In this document: positions 1-5,140 of the stretch, one piece after another
How the letters are laid out: each line of letters opens with the position of its first letter
How positions within the stretch are numbered: position 1 is the first letter of the stretch
Assembly (NCBI GenBank): GCA_017483235.1
Contig: JAFULE010000092.1
Coordinates: forward strand, 1-5,140
Direction of reading: 5' to 3'
Source of the DNA: Faecalibacterium sp.
GTDB taxonomy: Bacteria; Bacillota; Clostridia; Oscillospirales; Ruminococcaceae
Length of the DNA stretch: 5,140 nucleotides
Notes under the pieces: generated by a model
Told to the model about the DNA's origin: nothing
The model's input: only the letters and a program-made list of their open reading frames with translations
Databases searched by the model: none
Translations under genes and position numbers: made by a program

Positions 1-924
1 ATGTATAAGCCCTATGGCATCATTCCCCCCATCATCACCCCGTTTGATGAGGCGGGCCATATCGACTTAGCAGCCCTTGCAAAAATGGCAGTGCATCTGG
101 TGGACAACGGCGTGCACGGCCTGTTCCCCTTCGGCACCACCGGCGAATTCTACGCGGTGGGTGACGAAGAGTACATTGCCGCGCTGAAGACGGTAAAAGA
201 AGCGGTGGCGGGCAAGACCGACCGCTACGGCAAGCCCATCCAGCTGCTGGCAGGCTGCAGCCACATCACCACCCGCGAGGTGGTGCGCCTGATCAAGCTG
301 GTGGAAGGTGTTGGCGGCTACGACGCGATCAGCGTGCTGACCCCGATGTTTGTCAGCCAGACGCAGGACGAGCTGTACGACTACTTCAAGACCATCGCTG
401 ACAGCACCAGCATGCCCATTCTGATGTACAACAACCCCCCCAAGACCGGCGTGAACATCACCCCGGCCACCGCCGCCCGTCTGGCCCACGACTGCCCGAA
501 CATCATCGGCGTGAAGGATTCCAGCGGCGACATGACCAACTGCGAGGAATACCTGCGGCTGACCATGGACGTGCGGGATAAGTTCAATGTGATGATGGGC
601 CGCGACACCATCATCTATGCGGCCCTGCACTACGGCGCCACCGGCGCTGTGGCCAGCTGCGCCAACGTGGCCCCCCGCATCACCGCCGACATCTACGATT
701 GCTATGTGGCCGGCGATTACGAGGGTGCACTGGCAGCCCAGTACAAGCTGGCACCGCTGCGCATTGCCACCAACATGGGCACCTTCCCTGCCGCCATCAA
801 GGAGGGTCTGGTGCAGCAGGGCATCCCTGTAGGCAAGTGCCTGGAGCCCATTGCCGAAATGAAACCCGAACAGAAGGCCGCCCTGCGCAAGGTGCTGGTG
901 GGCATGGGCCTTGTGAAGGAATAA
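1..924 (+). CDS. DapA/NAL-family class I aldolase or dehydratase, candidate 5-dehydro-4-deoxyglucarate aldolase
   Basis: This 307-residue protein has the usual length of the DapA/N-acetylneuraminate lyase family of cytosolic Schiff-base (beta/alpha)8-barrel enzymes. Visible motifs are GTTGE at residues 45-49 (carboxylate-binding Thr46/Thr47), YNNPPKTG at 143-150 with catalytic Tyr143, and GVKDSSGD at 170-177 with Schiff-base Lys172. The family MGRD...GATGAVAS block follows at about 199-219. It is probably not a true dihydrodipicolinate synthase: the position of E. coli Tyr107 is Phe117 (LTPMF), and the position of Arg138, which binds aspartate semialdehyde, is Lys148. Its place just upstream of two glucarate dehydratases and a glycerate kinase suggests that it acts on 5-dehydro-4-deoxyglucarate. 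It could be an aldolase (pyruvate plus tartronate semialdehyde) or a decarboxylating dehydratase (2,5-dioxopentanoate). The kinase favours the aldolase, but this is inference. The family is certain and the substrate is not. The ATG is the first base of the window, so the start and ribosome binding site cannot be tested. Confidence 0.9.
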   Translation: MYKPYGIIPPIITPFDEAGHIDLAALAKMAVHLVDNGVHGLFPFGTTGEFYAVGDEEYIAALKTVKEAVAGKTDRYGKPIQLLAGCSHITTREVVRLIKLVEGVGGYDAISVLTPMFVSQTQDELYDYFKTIADSTSMPILMYNNPPKTGVNITPATAARLAHDCPNIIGVKDSSGDMTNCEEYLRLTMDVRDKFNVMMGRDTIIYAALHYGATGAVASCANVAPRITADIYDCYVAGDYEGALAAQYKLAPLRIATNMGTFPAAIKEGLVQQGIPVGKCLEPIAEMKPEQKAALRKVLVGMGLVKE

Positions 925-947
925 GAGAAGCGAACGAACAGAACAAG

Positions 948-953
948 AGGAGG
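948..953 (+). promoter_or_regulatory. Shine-Dalgarno site for the first glucarate dehydratase
   Basis: A perfect AGGAGG lies 8 bases before the ATG at 962, in the 37-base gap after the aldolase stop. It fixes the start of the downstream gene and suggests independent, efficient initiation rather than translational coupling. Confidence 0.85.
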
Positions 954-961
954 AAACGAGA

Positions 962-2296
962 ATGAATGCAATTCCTACCGTAGCAAAGCTGGAAGTATAT
1001 CCCGTAGCAGGCACCGACTGCATGGAGCTGAACCTGTCGGGCGCACATGCCCCCTACTTTACCCGCAACGTGGTGATTCTGACCGACTCCAACGGTGTTG
1101 AGGGCGTGGGCGAAGTGCCGGGCGGCAAAAAGATCACCGACGCCATCGAGGCGGTGAAGGATCTGGTGATCGGCACCAGCATTGCCGACTACAAGCAGAC
1201 CCTGAACAAGGTGCGTGCCTGGCTGAACGCCAACATTAAGGACGACGTGCGCGGCCTGCAGACCTTTGACCTGCGCACCGGCGTGCATGTGGTAACCGCC
1301 ATCGAGGCCCCCCTGCTGGACCTGTTGGGCAAGTTTTTGAATGTGCCTGCTGCAGCTCTGATGGGCGACGGCATCCAGCGTGACCGTGTGCAGTTCCTGA
1401 GCTATCTGTTCTATGTGGGCGACCGCAAGAAGACCGACCTGCCCTATGAGTCGGAAGAGGATTCGGACTGCGATTGGTACCGTCTGCGCCACGAGGAGGC
1501 CCTGACCCCCGAGGCGATCGTGGAACTGGCCAAGGCCAGCCACAAGAAGTACGGCTTTGTGGACTTCAAGCTGAAGGGCGGCGTTCTGGCTCCGAAGGAA
1601 GAGCTGAAGGCCGTGCAGGCCATCAAGGCAGCCTTCCCCGAAGCCCGCGTGGACCTGGATCCCAACGGCTGCTGGAGCCTGGCCGAAGCGCTGGAGATCG
1701 CACCTCAGCTGAAGGAAGTTCTGGCTTACTGCGAAGACCCCTGCGGCGCCGAGAACGGCTACTCCGGCCGTGAGATCATGGCCGAGTTCAAGCGGGAGAG
1801 CGGCATGCCCACCGCCACCAACATGATCAACACCGACTGGCGCCAGATGTACCACAGCATTGCGCAGCGCAGCGTGGACATCCCCCTGGCCGACCCCCAT
1901 TTCTGGACCATGAACGGCAGTGTGCGCGTGGGCCAGCTGTGCAACGATTTCGGCCTGATGTGGGGCTGCCATTCCAACAACCACTTCGACATCAGCCTGG
2001 CCATGGTGGTGCAGTGCGCTGCTGCCATTCCCGGCAAGATGAACGGCATTGATACCCACTGGATCTGGCAGGAAGGCCGCAACCGGCTGACCAAAGAGCC
2101 GATGCAGATCGTGGACGGCTGCATCGATCTGCCCGCAAAGCCGGGCCTTGGCATTGAGGTGGACCGCGAGCAGGTGATGAAGGCTCACAAGCTGTACATG
2201 GACAACTGCCTGGGCGCCCGCGACGACGCCATTGGCATGCAGTACCTGATCCCCGGCTGGAAGTTCGACAACAAGAAACCCTGCCTGGTGCGCTGA
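962..2296 (+). CDS. gudD: Glucarate dehydratase (enolase superfamily)
   Basis: This 444-residue enolase-superfamily enzyme should dehydrate D-glucarate (and often L-idarate) to 5-dehydro-4-deoxy-D-glucarate in the cytosol, using Mg2+. Compared from memory with the 446-residue E. coli GudD, the whole active site is present with a shift of about two residues. The KLKGG motif supplies Lys203 and base Lys205. The metal ligands are Asp233, Glu264 and Asn287. The His337-Asp311 dyad lies in HSNNHFD and LADPHFW. Substrate-contact positions His29, Thr101, Tyr148, His366 and Arg420 are also kept. The N-terminal capping domain covers roughly residues 1-130 and the barrel the rest; the protein ends in CLVR, close to E. 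coli CMVR. The start is supported by AGGAGG 8 bases upstream. Of the two paralogs here, this one is closer to GudD around the substrate threonine (RGLQTFDLRT), so it is the better candidate for the main dehydratase. Activity on galactarate cannot be excluded. Confidence 0.95.
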   Translation: MNAIPTVAKLEVYPVAGTDCMELNLSGAHAPYFTRNVVILTDSNGVEGVGEVPGGKKITDAIEAVKDLVIGTSIADYKQTLNKVRAWLNANIKDDVRGLQTFDLRTGVHVVTAIEAPLLDLLGKFLNVPAAALMGDGIQRDRVQFLSYLFYVGDRKKTDLPYESEEDSDCDWYRLRHEEALTPEAIVELAKASHKKYGFVDFKLKGGVLAPKEELKAVQAIKAAFPEARVDLDPNGCWSLAEALEIAPQLKEVLAYCEDPCGAENGYSGREIMAEFKRESGMPTATNMINTDWRQMYHSIAQRSVDIPLADPHFWTMNGSVRVGQLCNDFGLMWGCHSNNHFDISLAMVVQCAAAIPGKMNGIDTHWIWQEGRNRLTKEPMQIVDGCIDLPAKPGLGIEVDREQVMKAHKLYMDNCLGARDDAIGMQYLIPGWKFDNKKPCLVR

Positions 2297-2311
2297 TTTC
2301 TGAATGATACC

Positions 2312-2336
2312 GGGCCGGCGGCAGTGCTGCCGGCCC
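2312..2336 (+). other. GC-rich intercistronic stem-loop between the two dehydratase genes
   Basis: Bases 2312-2321 pair with 2327-2336 to give a 10-bp stem (nine Watson-Crick pairs and one G-U) with a five-base loop. It begins 15 bases after the first dehydratase stop. No U-run follows on the + strand, where the next bases are ACTTCGAAAAAACG, and none follows on the minus strand. It is therefore a poor intrinsic terminator. A role in mRNA processing or 3'-end protection, setting different levels of the two paralogs, is plausible but inferred. Confidence 0.7.
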
Positions 2337-2351
2337 ACTTCGAAAAAACGC

Positions 2352-2358
2352 AAAGGAG
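2352..2358 (+). promoter_or_regulatory. Shine-Dalgarno site for the second glucarate dehydratase
   Basis: AAAGGAG lies 9 bases before the ATG at 2368 and just after the intercistronic hairpin and an A-rich stretch, which should leave the site unstructured. It supports the chosen start. Confidence 0.8.
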
Positions 2359-2367
2359 CGGAACGTT

Positions 2368-3714
2368 ATGAATTGCCCCGTTATTACCAAGATGCAGGTC
2401 ATCCCTGTGGCCGGCTACGACAGCATGGCCATGACCCTGAGCGGCTGCCATGCCCCTTACTTTACCCGCAATCTGGTCATTCTGACCGACAGCGCCGGCC
2501 ACACCGGCATTGGTGAGATCCACGGCGGTGACTACACCTGCGAGTGCCTGAACGCGGTGCGTCCCCTGGTCGAGGGCACCCCCATTGCCTGCTACCGTCA
2601 GGTGCTGCAGAAGATCCATAAGCTGGCTAACCCCTCGGCCGAGGACGACGGCGGCGGCATCCAGACGCTGGATATCTCCAAGCTGAAGTTCGTGGTCAAG
2701 AGCGAATGGGCCATCGAGTGCGCCATGATGGACCTGCTGGGCCAGTATCTGGGCGTGCCCATGTGCCAGCTACTGGGCGAAGGCCAGCAGCGCAAGGAAG
2801 TGGAGATGCTGGGCTACCTGTTCTATGTTTCGGACAAGAGCAAGTGCCACCCCGAAGACTTCCAGTATCTGGATGAGTCCGACAGCACCGACCGCTGGTT
2901 CAAGCTGCGCCGCGAAGAGATCCTGACCCCGGCCCGCATTGTGGAAGAAGCCGAGGCTTTGCAGGAGAAGTACGGTTTCCAGAACTTTAAGCTGAAGGGC
3001 GGCGTGCTGACTGGTGAAGAGGAAATGGAAGCCTGCCGCGCCCTGAAAAAGCGCTTCCCCACCGCCCGCATCAACATCGACCCCAACGGCGCGTGGAGTC
3101 TGGCCGAGTCTATCCGTCTGTGCAAGGATATGCACGACGTGATCACCTACATGGAAGATCCCTGCGGCCCCGAGGCCGGTTACTCCAGCCGCGAGATCAT
3201 GCGCGAGTTCAAGAACGCCACCCAGTTCCAGGTGGCCACCAATATGATCGCCACCGACTGGCGCCAGTTCTACCACACCGTCAGCCTGAACGCCTGCGAC
3301 ATCATCCTGGCCGACCCCCATTTCTGGGGCTTCGACGGCACCATCCGCATGAGCCAGCTGCTGGACAAGTGGGGCCTGACCTGGGGCGTGCACTCCAACA
3401 ACCACTTCGACATCACTCTGGCAGCCTTTGCGCAGGTTGGTGCCGCCGCCGTGGGCGAGCCCGCCCCGCTGGACACCCACTGGATCTGGCAGGATGGCCA
3501 GAATCTGCTGCTGGATACCCCGCAGATCATCAATGGCAAGCTGCAGGTTCCCGAAGGCCCCGGCCTTGGCGTGCACCTGAACATGGAGCGTGTGATGGAA
3601 GCCAACGCTCTGTACAACCGCCTGCCCACCCATGACCGTGACGATGCCATGGCCATGCAGTACCTGATCCCCGGCTGGAAATACGACCACAAGAAGCCTT
3701 GTCTGGTGCGCTGA
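2368..3714 (+). CDS. Second glucarate dehydratase paralog (GudD/GudX-like, enolase superfamily)
   Basis: This 448-residue paralog of the gene before it shares long identical blocks with it (KLKGGVL, ADPHFW, HSNNHFD, DTHWIWQ, QYLIPGWK, KKPCLVR). All catalytic positions are kept: Lys208/Lys210, Asp238, Glu269, Asn292, Asp316, His342, Asn344, His371, Tyr150 and Arg424. It should therefore be an active acid-sugar dehydratase. It differs near the substrate. The loop after Thr100 reads QTLDISKLKFVVKSEW and carries three extra residues compared with the GudD-like QTFDLRTGVHVVTAI. GEVPGG becomes GEIHGG (His52), and LRHEE becomes LRREE (Arg182). This may mean a changed substrate range, such as galactarate, idarate or another hexarate, or a partner subunit. 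The pair recalls enterobacterial gudX-gudD, where GudX is a weakly active GudD relative. I cannot tell whether this gene is a GudX orthologue or a separate duplication, so no symbol is given. The start has AAAGGAG 9 bases upstream. Confidence 0.92.
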   Translation: MNCPVITKMQVIPVAGYDSMAMTLSGCHAPYFTRNLVILTDSAGHTGIGEIHGGDYTCECLNAVRPLVEGTPIACYRQVLQKIHKLANPSAEDDGGGIQTLDISKLKFVVKSEWAIECAMMDLLGQYLGVPMCQLLGEGQQRKEVEMLGYLFYVSDKSKCHPEDFQYLDESDSTDRWFKLRREEILTPARIVEEAEALQEKYGFQNFKLKGGVLTGEEEMEACRALKKRFPTARINIDPNGAWSLAESIRLCKDMHDVITYMEDPCGPEAGYSSREIMREFKNATQFQVATNMIATDWRQFYHTVSLNACDIILADPHFWGFDGTIRMSQLLDKWGLTWGVHSNNHFDITLAAFAQVGAAAVGEPAPLDTHWIWQDGQNLLLDTPQIINGKLQVPEGPGLGVHLNMERVMEANALYNRLPTHDRDDAMAMQYLIPGWKYDHKKPCLVR

Positions 3715-3726
3715 ACCGAACACGGC

Positions 3727-3733
3727 AAAGGAG
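3727..3733 (+). promoter_or_regulatory. Shine-Dalgarno site deciding the glycerate kinase start
   Basis: AAAGGAG lies 7 bases before the ATG at 3741. It selects this start over the in-frame ATG at 3699, which lies inside the end of the previous gene and would add 14 residues with no family resemblance. Confidence 0.85.
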
Positions 3734-3740
3734 AATACCC

Positions 3741-4970
3741 ATGAATCAGATGTTACGAAAAGATGCCGACCGCATTGTGGCGGCCAGCATCAAGGCGGTT
3801 CTGCCTGATGAAGCGGTGCAGCGCGCCCTGAAAAGCTACCAGCCCAAGGGCGGCAAAACTCTGCTGGTGGCCACCGGCAAGGCCGCATGGCAGATGGCCA
3901 AGGCCGCAGTGGATGCGCTGGGCCATGTGGACGGCGGCGTGGTTGCCACCAAGTACGACCACGTGATGGGGCCGATCCCCGGCGTGGACTGCTACGAGGG
4001 CGGCCACCCGGTGCCCGACGAGGGCAGCTTTGCTGCCACCGCCAAGGCGCTGGAACTGGTGCAGGGCCTGACCGAGCAGGACACCGTGCTGTTTTTGCTG
4101 TCGGGCGGCGGCAGCGCCCTGTTTGAGCAGCCGCTGATCCCCGGCGACGAGCTGCAGGACGTGACCCGTCAGCTGCTGGCCTGCGGCGCCGACATTGTGG
4201 AGATGAACACCATCCGCAAGCGGCTGAGCGGGGTAAAGGGCGGCAAGTTTGCGCAGGCCTGTGCCCCGGCCCATGTGTTCAGCATTGTGCTCAGTGACAT
4301 TCTGGGCGACCCGCTGGACATGATCGCCAGCGGCCCGGCCTGTCCCGACGCCACCACCTGCCAGCAGGCGCTGGCCATTGCCGAAAAGTATCAGCTGAAG
4401 CTGACCGATAAAGCATGGCAGCTGCTGGCGCAGGAAACCCCCAAAGAGCTGACCAACGTTACCACCCAGATCACCGGCAGTGTGCGCGAGCTGTGTGTTG
4501 CCGCCGAGGCCGAGTGCCGTGCGCTGGGCTACCAGCCGGTGATGCTGACCGACCAGCTGTGCTGCGAAGCCCGCGAAGCCGGCAGTTTTCTGGCCAGCAT
4601 CCTCAAAACCCATGCGGGCAGCGGCAAAAAGCTGGCCTTCCTGGCCGGCGGCGAAACGGTAGTGCATCTGACCGGTAAGGGCCTGGGCGGCCGCAATCAG
4701 GAACTTGCCCTGGCCGCTGCGCCGGGCATTGCGGGCCTGAATGCCTGCGTGTTCAGCGTGGGCAGCGACGGCACCGATGGCCCCACCGAGGCGGCTGGCG
4801 GCTATGTGGACGGCGACACTGCCGGCGCACTGGCTGCCAAGGGACAGGATGTGTTTGCCATCCTGAAAAATAACGACGCCTACCACGGCCTGCAGGCGGT
4901 GGATGGCCTGATCGTTACCGGCCCCACCGGCACCAACGTCAACGACGTGGCGGTGGCGCTGCTGGGCTGA
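3741..4970 (+). CDS. Glycerate 2-kinase, MOFRL/DUF4147 (GckA/TtuD) type
   Basis: This 409-residue cytosolic kinase should convert D-glycerate and ATP to 2-phosphoglycerate, feeding lower glycolysis. Visible family motifs, in order, are VATGKAAWQMAK (catalytic-type Lys47), ATKYDH at 69-74, GGHPVPDE at 87-94, LLSGGGSAL at 119-127, MNTIRKRLSGVKGG at 155-168 and LSDILGD at 184-190. A C-terminal MOFRL domain from about residue 297 carries GGET, GGRNQE (Arg318), SDGTDGPTEAAGG and GPTGTNVND. The length is normal for the family and no motif is broken. The start is set by AAAGGAG 7 bases upstream, 26 bases after the dehydratase stop. Placed after the dehydratases, it would act on glycerate made from tartronate semialdehyde, the role GarK (an unrelated family) has in E. 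coli. The tartronate semialdehyde reductase this needs is not in the window. The substrate could include hydroxypyruvate-derived or tartrate-derived glycerate as well. Confidence 0.93.
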   Translation: MNQMLRKDADRIVAASIKAVLPDEAVQRALKSYQPKGGKTLLVATGKAAWQMAKAAVDALGHVDGGVVATKYDHVMGPIPGVDCYEGGHPVPDEGSFAATAKALELVQGLTEQDTVLFLLSGGGSALFEQPLIPGDELQDVTRQLLACGADIVEMNTIRKRLSGVKGGKFAQACAPAHVFSIVLSDILGDPLDMIASGPACPDATTCQQALAIAEKYQLKLTDKAWQLLAQETPKELTNVTTQITGSVRELCVAAEAECRALGYQPVMLTDQLCCEAREAGSFLASILKTHAGSGKKLAFLAGGETVVHLTGKGLGGRNQELALAAAPGIAGLNACVFSVGSDGTDGPTEAAGGYVDGDTAGALAAKGQDVFAILKNNDAYHGLQAVDGLIVTGPTGTNVNDVAVALLG

Positions 4971-5000
4971 GATAAACCAAATAAAAAATCCGACACCAAA

Positions 5001-5026
5001 TGAAGTGATCCCAAAAGTTTAGACAA
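5001..5026 (-). repeat. Terminal inverted repeat of the IS3-family element
   Basis: The tip has TG as its outermost bases and then the GTGATCCC and AAAGTTTAGACAAAG blocks typical of IS150-group ends. The partner repeat is outside the window, so the exact repeat length is an estimate. Confidence 0.7.
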
Positions 5027-5035
5027 AGTATAATA

Positions 5036-5140
5036 TTAAGATGACATGGAATGAGTTCGGTACTGTACCGGGCTCATTCCTTTTAATTTAAGAGAAATAC
5101 GATCGTTGTTGTAGTAATGAATATAGTGTTTCAACTGTTG
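5036..5140 (-). CDS. IS3-family transposase OrfB (rve integrase), C-terminal 34 residues only
   Basis: Read from 5140 down to a TAA at 5038-5036, the minus strand encodes 34 codons. They include HYIHYYNNDRI and then LKLKGMSPVQYRT, the hallmark C-terminus of IS3/IS150-type DDE transposases (consensus YIxYYNxxRi..LKGlSPvqYR). The gene starts beyond the right edge, so the catalytic DDE residues, the helix-turn-helix OrfA and any frameshift signal are not visible. It is the 3' coding end of the element whose tip is at 5001. The reading frame is open throughout the part seen. Whether the whole transposase is intact cannot be judged. Confidence 0.88.
   Translation of the reverse strand, partial: QQLKHYIHYYNNDRISLKLKGMSPVQYRTHSMSS
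5048..5091 (+). terminator. Intrinsic terminator for + strand transcripts, inside the transposase 3' coding end
   Basis: Bases 5048-5061 pair with 5067-5080 to give a 14-bp stem with a five-base loop, followed at once by TTTTAATTTAA (5081-5091). Two pairs in the + strand RNA are G-U (5056-5072 and 5057-5071). The same positions on the minus strand would be A-C mismatches, and no U-run follows there. The structure is therefore directional and should stop transcripts coming from the glycerate kinase side. No other terminator is seen between the kinase stop and this point. Confidence 0.7.

Larger units (their letters stand above)
5001..5140 (-). mobile_element. Right end of an IS3-family (IS150-like) insertion sequence, cut by the window edge
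   Basis: Base 5001 begins the sequence TGAAGTGATCCCAAAAGTTT, which matches the known pattern of IS150-group termini (5'-TG, then GTGACCCC-like and AAAGTTAGAC-like blocks). Reading inwards on the minus strand, the C-terminus of an IS3-type transposase ends 35 bases from this tip, which is normal spacing for the orfB side. The segment is clearly AT-rich beside the GC-rich operon. Only about 140 bases are present, so the other end, orfA and the target duplication cannot be seen. The bases just outside are CAAA (4997-5000), of which the last 3 or 4 would be the expected duplication. The IS lies 30 bases after the glycerate kinase stop and is convergent with it. Confidence 0.85.

Noticed and set aside
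1..924. Calling the first gene dapA (dihydrodipicolinate synthase for lysine synthesis)
   Set aside because: The Tyr107 and Arg138 equivalents are Phe117 and Lys148, and the neighbours are sugar-acid genes.
2312..2336. Intercistronic hairpin as an intrinsic terminator
   Set aside because: No U-run follows the stem on either strand, and the downstream gene has its own strong ribosome binding site in an apparently continuous operon.
797..2353. 518-codon open frame on the minus strand
   Set aside because: It is antisense to the clear glucarate dehydratase gene, rich in His, Ala, Val and Gln as expected from the complement of GC-rich codons, and shows no recognisable domain. The same applies to the long minus-strand frames at 67-1023, 2770-3723 and 3753-4886.
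2304..2516. Small + strand frame of 70 codons overlapping the second dehydratase start
   Set aside because: It is an out-of-frame shadow of the dehydratase with Arg/Pro/His-rich content and no ribosome binding site of its own.
3699..3740. Upstream in-frame ATG giving a 423-residue glycerate kinase
   Set aside because: It overlaps the end of the previous gene, has no good ribosome binding site, and the extra 14 residues look unlike the family. The ATG at 3741 has AAAGGAG at ideal spacing.
5048..5080. Hairpin as a terminator for the transposase gene
   Set aside because: On the minus strand the two G-U pairs become A-C mismatches, the hairpin precedes the stop codon and no U-run follows it, so it suits only + strand transcripts.

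Overview
The window reads as the 3' part of a catabolic operon for a hexaric acid (D-glucarate or a close relative such as galactarate), followed by the end of an insertion sequence. Four genes lie on the + strand, tightly packed: a DapA/NAL-family class I aldolase (1-924), two tandem enolase-superfamily glucarate dehydratases (962-2296 and 2368-3714), and a MOFRL/DUF4147-type glycerate 2-kinase (3741-4970). The gaps are 37, 71 and 26 bases, and each visible internal start has a strong AGGAGG-like Shine-Dalgarno site. No promoter is visible, because the window opens exactly on the first ATG.

The organism is most likely a GC-rich anaerobic Firmicute of the gut Clostridia, with Faecalibacterium/Oscillospiraceae as the best guess. 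The support is strong Gram-positive-style ribosome binding sites, GC-biased third positions, and an IS3-family end of the type common in Firmicutes. This is inference, not proof.

Proposed pathway: GudD dehydrates glucarate to 5-dehydro-4-deoxyglucarate. The Schiff-base aldolase could then cleave this to pyruvate and tartronate semialdehyde. A reductase, absent from this window, would make glycerate, and the kinase would give 2-phosphoglycerate. The layout resembles the enterobacterial gud/gar pathway, including two adjacent GlucD paralogs as in gudX-gudD. The differences are that a DapA-family protein stands where GarL (HpcH/HpaI family) would be expected, and a MOFRL-type kinase where GarK would be.

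The last 140 bases are AT-rich and different in character. Position 5001 is the outer end of an IS3-family (IS150-like) element. The last 34 codons of its transposase run on the minus strand (5140 to 5036), convergent with the operon. A 14-bp hairpin with a U-rich tail lies inside that coding end and should work as a terminator for + strand transcripts.

I see no CRISPR array, tRNA, rRNA or riboswitch, and no exotic system. The points of most interest are the aldolase's identity, the divergent second dehydratase, the intercistronic hairpin and the terminator embedded in the transposase gene.
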